Below are positions 1 through 6,000 of a stretch of 19,626 nt of DNA, one piece after another. Source of the stretch: DATMRF01 sp035566435 (GTDB lineage Bacteria; Verrucomicrobiota; Verrucomicrobiia; Limisphaerales; UBA8199). How positions within the stretch are numbered: the first letter of the stretch is position 1; each line of letters begins with the position of its first letter. The notes below the pieces were generated by a model. That model was not told where the DNA came from. It saw nothing but the letters and a program-made list of their open reading frames with translations, and ran no database searches. Both the position numbers and the translations under genes were made by a program. Location of the stretch: the NCBI GenBank assembly GCA_035566435.1, contig DATMRF010000133.1:1-19626 (forward strand), given 5' to 3'.

Positions 1-25
1 CCCCTTCTCCCCCCTTCTCCCCCCT
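1..25. repeat. Short C/T-rich tandem repeat
   Basis: The window opens with two and a half copies of the decamer CCCCTTCTCC. It is simple-sequence DNA without a reading frame I can support. It lies beyond the attC-like site, so it would belong to the next cassette or to flanking DNA. Confidence 0.6.
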
Positions 26-56
26 GTTTCGCCCGACTTCCAGTTGTGACGGGCTT

Positions 57-122
57 GTTCAACTAGGGGTGTATTTGCTGGCTCCGCTTCGCTCCGCAGC
101 AATACACCCTTCAGGGTTGGGC
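57..122 (-). other. attC: attC-like integron recombination site
   Basis: This is a 66-nt imperfect palindrome just after the stop codon of the 133-453 minus-strand ORF. Read on the minus strand it begins with GCCCAAC (122-116, matching the R'' consensus RYYYAAC) and ends with GTTGAAC (63-57, matching the R' consensus GTTRRRY). Between them, arms at 66-80 and 97-109 pair as GTGTATTtGCTG with CAGCAATACAC, leaving one extrahelical T. The loop of about 16 nt is GCTCCGCTTCGCTCCG. Spacers of 2 and 6 nt separate the outer and inner boxes, as in the R/L box layout of attC sites. The R'' box is the exact complement of the GTTGGGC core at 471-465, which is what an excised circular cassette requires. 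Orientation is inferred from the ORF and the integrase remnant; the core boxes are symmetric and would fit either strand. The hairpin could also be acting as a terminator for the ORF. Confidence 0.6.
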
Positions 123-132
123 CGTCGAAATC

Positions 133-453
133 TCATTCCCACTCACATCGGCTGCCAAAGCGCGCCACGACTGCTTCGGCTGCCTCATCGACCGTCATGT
201 AACCAACTTGGTCGACTGCCCAAGGCTGGTCCGGCGGGACAGGACCAAACAACAAATAGTAAGCGTCGCCATCGGCGTTCAGGCGCGGTGCTTTTGGCGC
301 ACCCTCCGGCCAGGGAGTACCCTCCTCGGCTTCGGCCTTGAATAACTCATAGGCAACATCGTAGTCCTGCCTCACGATGTGGACCGGCGTCGGCGTCTGC
401 CCCGCGTAGTACCAAACGCCCGACCGAACGATTTCCTGGCGAGTTCCGGTCAT
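133..453 (-). CDS. Hypothetical protein, probable integron cassette ORF
   Basis: This encodes a 106-aa acidic, soluble-looking protein that I do not recognise. It has no signal peptide or membrane segment. It is rich in aromatic residues (GVWYYAGQTPTPVHIV near the N-terminus, DAYYLLFGP in the middle) and ends in an acidic/alanine helix-like stretch (VDEAAEAVVARF). The composition looks like a real small alpha/beta protein rather than a shadow frame, and nothing competes with it on the other strand. The ATG at 453-451 is used; no clear Shine-Dalgarno sequence precedes it. It is divergent from the integrase remnant, has a GTTRRRY core 12 bases upstream of its start and an attC-like palindrome 11 bases after its stop. 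That is the layout of a single-gene integron cassette. Cassette genes are often orphans, so the lack of recognisable homology fits. Confidence 0.65.
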   Translation of the reverse strand: MTGTRQEIVRSGVWYYAGQTPTPVHIVRQDYDVAYELFKAEAEEGTPWPEGAPKAPRLNADGDAYYLLFGPVPPDQPWAVDQVGYMTVDEAAEAVVARFGSRCEWE

Positions 454-464
454 GTGTTCATTTG

Positions 465-471
465 GCCCAAC
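465..471 (-). other. attI: attI-like core site (GTTGGGC)
   Basis: On the minus strand this heptamer is GTTGGGC and matches the integron core GTTRRRY, where integrases cut after the first G. It lies between the integrase remnant and the cassette ORF, so it would be the attI/cassette junction. The cassette would then run from about 470 down to about 63. Its TTGGGC end complements the GCCCAAC R'' box of the palindrome at 57-122. Confidence 0.5.
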
Positions 472-488
472 TATTTATTGACAGGGCG

Positions 489-568
489 TTTCGCCTTGAT
501 AATAAGATATTGGCATGGTTTTCGGGCAGTTTCGCCTTGATATCAGGAAGATCAATATCAGGGCGAAA
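489..568. promoter_or_regulatory. Direct and inverted repeats in the candidate attI / divergent promoter region
   Basis: TTTCGCCTTGATA occurs twice, at 489-501 and 529/530-542, a 41-bp period. The second copy is also the left arm of a strong hairpin: 530-543 pairs over 14 positions (one G-T wobble) with 555-568, around an 11-nt loop. The first copy is preceded by GGCG and forms a small GGCG-TTT-CGCC palindrome. Direct repeats beside the core site recall the accessory integrase-binding repeats of attI1. The same sequence lies between two divergent reading frames and could equally be an operator. AT-rich DNA at 571-600 is the likeliest place for the integrase promoter, but I cannot fix -35/-10 boxes. 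Confidence 0.5.
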
Positions 569-611
569 AGTCCAAGAACCCATAATCATAATCAAATCTT
601 AGAGGGTTGAA

Positions 612-926
612 ATGGAAAGTCAAGGCCATTCTTCGAAGCGGTTGGATCAGGTTCGGAACGTGTTGCGGTTACATCATTACTCGATTCACACCGAGCGGTC
701 GTAGGTTGATTGGATTAAGAGGCACATCCATGTCAATCCCATGCGCTCACCCGAGGACCTGGCCCAGGGCGAGAGCAAGATGGAGGCGTGTTGCACAGGG
801 GCGATCAACGATGGGGCTTGGGCAGCGCACTCCCAAGGCGTTCGGAATGGAGCAGAGGCGCTGTCGCGACGTGAGCTGCTAGGTTCGTCTCTGACATCTC
901 TCACCTTGGCCGAGCGGATGACCTGA
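612..926 (+). pseudogene. intI: Degraded IntI-like integron integrase (N-terminal part only)
   Basis: From the ATG at 612 the frame reads a SAM-like N-terminal domain of a tyrosine recombinase: RLDQVRNVLRLHHYSIHTER, then a TAG stop at 702-704, then VDWIKRHIH in the same frame. In integron integrases this segment reads like LDQ(V/L)R..(I)R..HYS.RTEQAYV(D/N)W(I/V), so the TAG replaces the conserved Tyr. The match continues through MRSPEDLAQGESKMEA and, more weakly, AAHSQGVRNGA to about 870. The frame stays open to 926. The C-terminal catalytic domain (R...HxxR...Y) is absent: after about 930 there is only repeat DNA. AGAGGG at 601-606 is a good ribosome-binding site six bases before the ATG. 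The gene therefore began as a functional intI and was lost by a nonsense mutation plus 3' deletion. The family assignment rests on recalled IntI sequence and no search was run. Confidence 0.72.
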
Positions 927-941
927 AGCCCCTCACCCCTG

Positions 942-976
942 CCCCTCTCCCCGCTCGTTCCTCGCGGGGCGAGGGG
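942..976. repeat. GC-rich hairpin repeat
   Basis: The arms CCCCTCtCCCCGC (942-954) and GCGGGGcGAGGGG (964-976) pair at 12 of 13 positions around a 9-nt loop. It follows the integrase remnant and lacks a T-tract, so it looks more like an interspersed repeat than a canonical terminator. It is the first unit of a stretch of repeats reaching to about 1300. Confidence 0.6.
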
Positions 977-1001
977 AATGAAATTTGGGGGCGGTTTACC
1001 C

Positions 1002-1075
1002 GGGGCTCCGCTTCGCTGCACCCCGGGCTATCACATTTCGTCCCTTCGGGACTCTTGGTTTTGGCTCGCTCCGCT
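1002..1075. repeat. 74-bp two-hairpin repeat, copy 1
   Basis: The unit holds a hairpin with GGGG/CCCC arms (extended to CCCGGGG/CCCCGGG by flanking bases) around the loop CTCCGCTTCGCTGCA. A small hairpin, GTCCC-TTC-GGGAC, follows, then the GC-rich tail GGCTCGCTCCGCT. It is 71/74 identical to the copy at 1227-1300. No credible gene lies between 927 and 1418; several overlapping open frames there are made only of these repeats. Confidence 0.75.
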
Positions 1076-1085
1076 CGCTGGGATT

Positions 1086-1117
1086 AAACGCAAAGGCGCA
1101 AGGAGGCAAAGACGCAA
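1086..1117. repeat. ACGCAAAG-type short tandem repeat
   Basis: This is an irregular tandem array of the octamer-like unit AACGCAAAGGCGCAAGG. Similar arrays occur at 3169-3208 and 7085-7120, always outside genes. Confidence 0.6.
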
Positions 1118-1226
1118 CCAAAAACGGCAGAAGAGAACCGCGGAATACAGGGAACACGGGGAAGGCGGCGAGCGGGAGAATCGCCACAAAGAGGCACGAG
1201 AAGGCGCGAAAAGGAACGCCGCGTTG

Positions 1227-1300
1227 GGGGCTCCGCTTCGCTCCACCCCGGGCTATCACATTTCGTCCCTCCGGGACTCCTGGTTTTGGCTCGCTCCGCT
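1227..1300. repeat. 74-bp two-hairpin repeat, copy 2
   Basis: This is the second copy of the unit at 1002-1075. The three differences are CTGCA to CTCCA in the first loop, TTCG to TCCG in the second hairpin loop, and CTTGG to CCTGG in the tail. None of them disrupts the paired arms. It ends about 120 bases before the likely start of the sulfatase gene. Confidence 0.75.
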
Positions 1301-1418
1301 AGCGCAAAGACCAACGACATTTGTCCCTTGAATCAATTCAATGCGAAATCGCCGCGTTTACGGAGCGGGGCCCCAACTTCTCCTTGCGCGGGAAACGATT
1401 CGGGTCAGTATTGCGTTT

Positions 1419-2948
1419 ATGCACCTCGTTTCCGCTCAAAGGGCAGGCCGGCGCAGCGACCGACTACGGCCGGGTGCACGGATGTTGGCGGGCATTTTAT
1501 CGTTGAGCTGCTGGCTCGGGGCAGGTGCCGCGTCGAGAGCGGCGATGCCGCCGAACATCGTGATCATCCTCACGGATGACCAGGGGTATGCGGATGTCGG
1601 GGTGTTCGGCGCGAAAGGATTCCAGACGCCGAACCTGGACCGATTGGCTTCGCAGGGGTGCATTTTCCGCAATTTCCACGTCGCGCAGCCGGTGTGCTCG
1701 GCGTCGCGCTGCGGGCTATTGACGGGCTGTTATCCGAACCGGCTGGGGATTCATGGCGCGCTGGGACCGCGCTCGAAGGTAGGGATCAGCGATGGGGAGA
1801 TGACCCTGGCGCAGTTGGTGAAACAGCGCGGGTACGCCACGGCAATTTTCGGCAAGTGGCACCTGGGCGATTCGCGACAGTTCCTCCCCCTGAAGCACGG
1901 CTTCGACGAATATTTCGGCCTGCCTTACTCGAATGACATGTGGCCGCTTCACCCGGATTTAGTCAACCTGCCGCCGAACGATGCCAAGCGAAAGCGCGGC
2001 TATCCTGATTTGGTGATGTATGATGGCGACAAGGTCGTCATCCCGCAGGTGACGCACGAGGATCAAAACCAGCTCACGACGTGGTACACGGAACGCGCCG
2101 TCCAGTTCATCGAGCAAAACAAGCACCGGCCGTTCTTTCTCTACCTGGCGCACAACATGCCGCACGTGCCGTTGCACGTGAGCGACAAGTTCCGCGGCAA
2201 GACCCAGCGCGGCCTGTACGGCGATGTGATTGAGGAGATTGACTGGTCGGTCGGCCAAGTGATGGACGAGCTCAAGCGGGCGGGGCTGGAGGAGAGCACG
2301 TGGGTGATTTTCACGTCGGACAACGGCCCGTGGCTGAGCTACGGTGACCATGCCGGGTCGGCGTATCCGTTGCGCGAGGGCAAAGGGACGAATTGGGAAG
2401 GCGGCACGCGCGAGCCGTGCATTATGCGCTGGTCCGGCCAAATCCCGGCCGGGACGGAGAGCCGGCAAATGCTGATGACCATCGACCTGTTCCCTACGAT
2501 TGCGAAGCTGCTAGAGGTGGACTTGCCCCGGCACACTATCGATGGCCTGGATGTGTGGCCGATTATTTCGGGCCAGAGCGGCGCGAAGAATCCCCACGCG
2601 GGGTACTGGTTTTATTATGAAGTGAACCAGCTTCAGGCGGTGGTCAGTGGCGATGGCCGTTGGAAGCTCCAACTGCCTCACACGTATCGGACACTGGGCG
2701 GCAAACCGGGCGGGCATGGCGGCGTTCCGGCGCCATACGAGCAGCGCAAGCTGGAGCGGGCGGAGCTTTACGATTTAGTAAACGATATAAGCGAAGCGAC
2801 CGATGTGGCCGCCGACCACCCGGACATTGTTAAGGGCCTGGAGGCCGAGGCTGAGAAAGCGCGGCAGGAACTCGGGGATGCGCTGACGAAGCGGAGCGGC
2901 AAGGGGGCGCGCGAGCCGGGACGGATGGCGGGGGAGGACGCGTCCTAG
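1419..2948 (+). CDS. Type I (formylglycine) sulfatase, exported
   Basis: This is an arylsulfatase-family hydrolase that would remove sulfate esters, probably from polysaccharides, outside the cytoplasm. The core begins with NIVIILTDDQGYADVG, whose two Asp residues bind the metal. The sulfatase signature CSASR has its Cys codon at 1695-1697; this Cys is converted to formylglycine by a maturase. Further hallmarks are GKWHLG, TSDNGPW (metal-binding Asp-Asn) and WEGGTREP. The C-terminus matches the usual sulfatase end (GRWKLQL, ELYDLVND). The frame is open from 1341, but the first residues there look non-native. Starts at 1419 (Arg-rich n-region, hydrophobic LAGILSLSCWLGAGAA, then SRA) or 1482 (the same hydrophobic segment, no charged n-region) both give a signal peptide. 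I prefer 1419, moderately. It is a stand-alone gene with repeat DNA on both sides; no maturase or second sulfatase is visible. The substrate cannot be read from the sequence. Confidence 0.93.
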   Translation: MHLVSAQRAGRRSDRLRPGARMLAGILSLSCWLGAGAASRAAMPPNIVIILTDDQGYADVGVFGAKGFQTPNLDRLASQGCIFRNFHVAQPVCSASRCGLLTGCYPNRLGIHGALGPRSKVGISDGEMTLAQLVKQRGYATAIFGKWHLGDSRQFLPLKHGFDEYFGLPYSNDMWPLHPDLVNLPPNDAKRKRGYPDLVMYDGDKVVIPQVTHEDQNQLTTWYTERAVQFIEQNKHRPFFLYLAHNMPHVPLHVSDKFRGKTQRGLYGDVIEEIDWSVGQVMDELKRAGLEESTWVIFTSDNGPWLSYGDHAGSAYPLREGKGTNWEGGTREPCIMRWSGQIPAGTESRQMLMTIDLFPTIAKLLEVDLPRHTIDGLDVWPIISGQSGAKNPHAGYWFYYEVNQLQAVVSGDGRWKLQLPHTYRTLGGKPGGHGGVPAPYEQRKLERAELYDLVNDISEATDVAADHPDIVKGLEAEAEKARQELGDALTKRSGKGAREPGRMAGEDAS

Positions 2949-2992
2949 CCCGCAAATTTCACACCCACGACTGTGCCGCGGCAGCAGCGGTC

Positions 2993-3112
2993 GTAGCGCA
3001 GGTTTCCAAACCTGCCGTATCGCCGACTTCCAAGTCGGCAGAGTGTCGTGATTGCATTGGTGCCCGCAGGTTCGGAAACCTGCGATACAGCAGGTTTGGA
3101 AACCTGCGCTAC
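2993..3112. repeat. 120-bp composite inverted-repeat element, copy A
   Basis: The outer arms 2993-3015 and 3090-3112 are perfect 23-nt inverted repeats, extended by 7 of 8 more bases (CGTATCGC against GCGATACA). Each arm is itself a hairpin (GCAGGTTT/AAACCTGC). Two further small hairpins lie inside: CCGACTT/AAGTCGG near 3024-3040 and GCAGGTT/AACCTGC near 3066-3083. The element begins 44 bases after the sulfatase stop and could end its transcript. Its architecture is shared with 11176-11308. Confidence 0.85.
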
Positions 3113-3168
3113 CGTCAACGATGTGAAATATCCGGGCTAGCCGTGACCGTGTGAACGGAGTTTAACGC

Positions 3169-3279
3169 AAAGAGGCAAGACGGACTTTAACGCAAGGACG
3201 CAAAGGCGCCGGCGACCACGGATGGCACGGATGGACGCAGGGAATGTGTGCAATTGGTGGTTTACGCCGTTTTGCGTCC
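3169..3279. repeat. ACGCAAAG repeat block with inverted end
   Basis: TTTAACGCAAAGAGGCAAGA is followed by a second TTTAACGCAAGGACGCAAAG and CACGGATGG twice. On the far side is an inverted arm: GGACGCAAA at about 3195 faces TTTGCGTCC at about 3271. Between the sulfatase (2948) and the next gene (3428) I see only repeat units of this kind and no protein-coding frame I would support. Confidence 0.55.
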
Positions 3280-3305
3280 ATTGGAAGCCTTCCAGAAAAG
3301 ATGGG

Positions 3306-3323
3306 GACGCTGAGGACAGCGTC
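3306..3323. repeat. GCTGAGGACAGC hairpin repeat, copy 1
   Basis: This is a perfect 7-bp hairpin, GACGCTG-AGGA-CAGCGTC, followed by GCTACCA. A near-identical unit is at 16944-16961, and the core GCTGAGGACAG recurs at 12450-12460 inside the permease frame. Confidence 0.7.
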
Positions 3324-3427
3324 GCTACCAGCTCTTTGACCAGGGTTCAGCAATTGCGGAACATTTCCCCTGCCCTGTTGTCTAACTATTTAACACTGGT
3401 CAAACGGGGCCGGGTGCGGCAGGTTTA

Positions 3428-5365
3428 GTGCAGGGTATGAGCGAACTCCAAGTTATCCAGTCGGCGCTCGAACGGGCGGCGCGACGCCGCCGGTGGACCC
3501 GGGCCTTGCGAGGCATGTGGCAGGGGCTGCTCGTCGGAGCGATTCTTTGTCTCCTCATCATCGGCGTTTATCATTTGGCCCCGTTGCCGTTGTGGGCCCT
3601 GGCGTTTGCAGCCGTGGCGCCTTTCCCGTGCATGGTCGGCGGTTTTGTGCTTGGAGGCTGGCGGAAACCAAAGTTGGCGGAAGTGGCCCGCTGGGTGGAC
3701 GGCCGGCGCAACCTGCAGGAGCGACTGAGCACGGCGCTGGAGGTTTCGGGCGAGGCCAACGCGGGCTCGTGGGGAGACCTGGTGCTCAACGACGCCGCGG
3801 CGCATGCCAAGGGCCTGGACCCGCGCCAGATGCTGCCATTTCATCTGCCCCGGGCGACGCGTTGGGCGCTGGTAGCGCTGGCTCTGGGCGCCGGCCTTGG
3901 TTTCGTGCCGGAATATCGCAGCAAAAGTTTTTTGCAGAAGAAGGCGGACCAGCAGGTGATCAAGGAAACCGGCCGGCAGCTCGCCGAGCTGACCCGGCAT
4001 AACCTGGAGAGGCGCGCCCCGGCGCTCGAGCCGACGCAGAAATCGCTCGAGGTGGTGACCAACCTTGGCGACCAGCTCGCGGTAAAGGCAATCACCCGCA
4101 CTGAGGCGCTTAAGGATTTGGCCAACGTCACGGAAAAGCTTAAGGAACAACTTCAGGAACTCGGCAAAGACCCCGGCTTGAAACGGCTGGAACAGGCCGC
4201 CCGGGCCGCCGGCGGGACCGATTCCCAGACGGCTGCCGGTTTGCAAAAGCAAATCGATGCGCTGCAAAAGCAGGTGGGCACGCCCACCGGCAACCCGGAC
4301 GCGATGGATAAGCTCGAAAAGAGCCTTCAGAAACTGCAGGAAGCGGCGCGGGGCATGGCGGAAAAGAATTCGGCCAGCGGCGATGCCGAACGGCAAAAGA
4401 TGTCGGAGTCGCTGTCCGCCCTCTCGCGCGAGGCCCAGGACATGGGGTTGCAGATTCCGCAATTAGACGACGCCATTAACGCGCTGGCCGCCAACCAGAC
4501 CGATCTGTTCCTGAAGGACCTCCAAGCCGCAACGAACGACCTGGAAAAGATGCGGGACATGGCCAAGAACCTGCAGCAGCTTCAGCAGCAGGTTGAAAAG
4601 CTGGGCAAAGATTTGGCCGAACAGCTTAAGAACGGCCAGCCGGAGGTGGCGCAGCAGACGTTGCAGAAGATGATCAGCCAATTGAGCTCGGCCAACCTCG
4701 CGCCGGAGCAGCTCCAAAAAGTGATGGATGAGGTTTCGAAAGCAGTCGATCCGGCCGGCAACTACGGCAAGGTGGCGGAGCACTTGAAGAGCGCGGTCAA
4801 AAAAATGCAGGGGCAGGATAAACCGGGCGCGGCCAAGTCTCTCGCGGATGCCTCGAAGGAGCTGGACAATCTCATGCAGCAGCTTGGCGATGCGCAGCAG
4901 TTGCAGGAAACGCTGGACGCGCTGAACCAGGCCTCGACGTCCATCGGGACGTGCCAGGGCTGGCGCGTCGGCCTCAAGCCGGGGTCCAAACCCGGCGGCA
5001 AACCCGGCCGCGGCGTCGGCACTTGGGCGGATGAAGACGGCCAGTGGAATGGTGAATGGACCGGCGGTTGGGACAATTCCGGCGTCCAGCGGCCGGACAT
5101 GGACGCGCGCGGCCATACGGACCGCGGCGAGGGCGAGCTGAGCGACGCGCTCCAACCGACGAAGGTAAAAGGCCAATTCTCTCCCGGCGGACAGATGCCC
5201 AGCATTACGTTGAAAGGGGTAAGCATCAAAGGTCAAAGCAAGGTCGCCTACGAGGAAGCGGCGGCGGCGGCGCAGTCCGATGCGCAGAGCGCGCTCAGCC
5301 AGGAGAAGGTGCCTCGGGCGTATCAGGGGGCCGTGCGGGATTATTTTGATGATCTTAAGAAGTGA
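3428..5365 (+). CDS. DUF4175-like coiled-coil membrane protein
   Basis: This 645-aa protein heads a MoxR/VWA cluster. Residues 30-77 hold two membrane segments (GLLVGAILCLLIIGVYHL and LWALAFAAVAPFPCMVGGFV). Residues 81-104 read LAEVARWVDGRRNLQERLSTALE, the cytoplasmic signature of DUF4175-type proteins. A third membrane segment follows at about 143-161. From about 165 to 500 it is almost entirely Gln/Lys/Glu/Leu coiled coil, presumably extracytoplasmic. A Gly/Trp-rich linker and a short C-terminal motif (VPRAYQGAVRDYFDDL) follow; that terminus is typical of large proteins in such clusters. The exact molecular role is unknown; the family is linked by context to MoxR-DUF58-BatA systems. The start is GTG 3428 with AGG a few bases upstream, or ATG 3437, whose spacing to a ribosome-binding site is poor. 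The S23 insertion now separates it from moxR. Confidence 0.82.
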   Translation: MQGMSELQVIQSALERAARRRRWTRALRGMWQGLLVGAILCLLIIGVYHLAPLPLWALAFAAVAPFPCMVGGFVLGGWRKPKLAEVARWVDGRRNLQERLSTALEVSGEANAGSWGDLVLNDAAAHAKGLDPRQMLPFHLPRATRWALVALALGAGLGFVPEYRSKSFLQKKADQQVIKETGRQLAELTRHNLERRAPALEPTQKSLEVVTNLGDQLAVKAITRTEALKDLANVTEKLKEQLQELGKDPGLKRLEQAARAAGGTDSQTAAGLQKQIDALQKQVGTPTGNPDAMDKLEKSLQKLQEAARGMAEKNSASGDAERQKMSESLSALSREAQDMGLQIPQLDDAINALAANQTDLFLKDLQAATNDLEKMRDMAKNLQQLQQQVEKLGKDLAEQLKNGQPEVAQQTLQKMISQLSSANLAPEQLQKVMDEVSKAVDPAGNYGKVAEHLKSAVKKMQGQDKPGAAKSLADASKELDNLMQQLGDAQQLQETLDALNQASTSIGTCQGWRVGLKPGSKPGGKPGRGVGTWADEDGQWNGEWTGGWDNSGVQRPDMDARGHTDRGEGELSDALQPTKVKGQFSPGGQMPSITLKGVSIKGQSKVAYEEAAAAAQSDAQSALSQEKVPRAYQGAVRDYFDDLKK

Positions 5366-5383
5366 GGGAGTGGGGGGGGTGGA

Positions 5384-5550
5384 GGTTGAAGGTTGAAAGT
5401 TGAAAGTTGCAGGTTGTGGCAGTCGTGCGTTTATTTCGGTTTGAGGGTGGTTGAGGGCAACGGCAGAAGCTTCAGGTTGAAAGTTGCAGGTTGTCGCGGT
5501 CGTCTGTTTATTCCATTTTGCGGGTGGTTCAGAACGAATTCAGAAGTTTC
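5384..5550. repeat. Heptamer array and tandem 76-bp duplication, left end of the S23 element
   Basis: GGTTGAA-type heptamers run from 5384 to 5416. A unit of about 76 bp beginning GTTGAAAGTTGCAGGTTG and ending CAGAAG(C/T)TTC is then present twice, at about 5398-5473 and 5474-5550, with moderate divergence. The 19-mer AGTTGAAAGTTGCAGGTTG at 5398-5416 is an exact inverted match to 6005-6023 on the other side of the S23 gene. Confidence 0.8.
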
Positions 5551-5563
5551 AGAGAATATACCT

Positions 5564-5965
5564 ATGGCAACTGCGCAACAATTCGAAGACTTGAAAGTGT
5601 GGCAAGATGCACGGACTGTGGTCCGACAAATCTACGAAGTCAGTAAACAACGTCCGTTTCGGCGTGATTTTAGTTTGTGCGACCAGATCAGGCGCGCAGC
5701 GACCTCGACAATGTCGAACATCGCCGAAGGCTTCGAACGAGGCAGTCGCAAGGAGTTCATCCAATTTCTAAATGTAGCGAAAGGTTCGAATGGCGAGGTG
5801 CGCTCCCAGCTTTACATCGCGGTTGACCAGGCATACCTCGACGAAAAGCTGTTCAACGAGCTACGCGCATCGGTTCTGGCGCTTTCGCGGCGCCTGGCCA
5901 AGTTCATCGACTATTTGGAAAGCGTTCCGGACAATTCGCGCCGTCGTTCTCGCAAACGTCCTTAG
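5564..5965 (+). CDS. S23-type four-helix-bundle protein (23S rRNA intervening-sequence protein family)
   Basis: This 133-aa protein has the family hallmarks: FEDLKVWQDA at the N-terminus, SNIAEGFERGSRKEFIQFL in the second helix, then AKGSNGEVRSQL, and a final helix ALSRRLAKFIDYLE. Members were first found encoded in intervening sequences of 23S rRNA and form pentameric four-helix bundles related to the Avd protein of diversity-generating retroelements. Their function is not settled. ATG 5564 matches the usual family start; upstream in-frame codons (from 5393) encode repeat DNA. AGAGA at 5551-5555 is a weak ribosome-binding site. The gene is flanked by inverted 19-mers and sits between the DUF4175-like gene and moxR, so it appears to be a later insertion. 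The C-terminus (SRRRSRKRP) is strongly basic. Confidence 0.9.
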   Translation: MATAQQFEDLKVWQDARTVVRQIYEVSKQRPFRRDFSLCDQIRRAATSTMSNIAEGFERGSRKEFIQFLNVAKGSNGEVRSQLYIAVDQAYLDEKLFNELRASVLALSRRLAKFIDYLESVPDNSRRRSRKRP

Positions 5966-6000
5966 CACGCGCGATACTTGATAACTTGAAAACCTGAGAA

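Noticed and set aside
57..122. attC read on the + strand, which would make the ORF an inverted gene in a cassette and 465-612 a second, longer attC.
   Set aside because: The single extrahelical base is on the side that fits this reading, but the ORF and integrase orientations fit the minus reading. The box at 606-612 (GTTGAAA) also fails the final pyrimidine of GTTRRRY, and the hairpin at 530-568 is not centred in that interval.
985..1302. Overlapping open frames on both strands over 978-1331.
   Set aside because: They are made of the 74-bp repeats and ACGCAAAG arrays. Repeated peptide blocks in several frames show they are by-products of repeat DNA.
3425..4462. 345-codon open frame on the minus strand opposite the DUF4175-like gene, and a 257-codon one opposite its second half.
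   Set aside because: They are the antisense of a GC-rich coiled-coil gene. Composition is Leu/Arg/His-rich with no domain, and the + strand gene is clearly real.
5393..5563. N-terminal extension of the S23 protein by 57 codons.
   Set aside because: The extension is translated from the heptamer array and duplicated repeat. The family N-terminus begins at ATG 5564.
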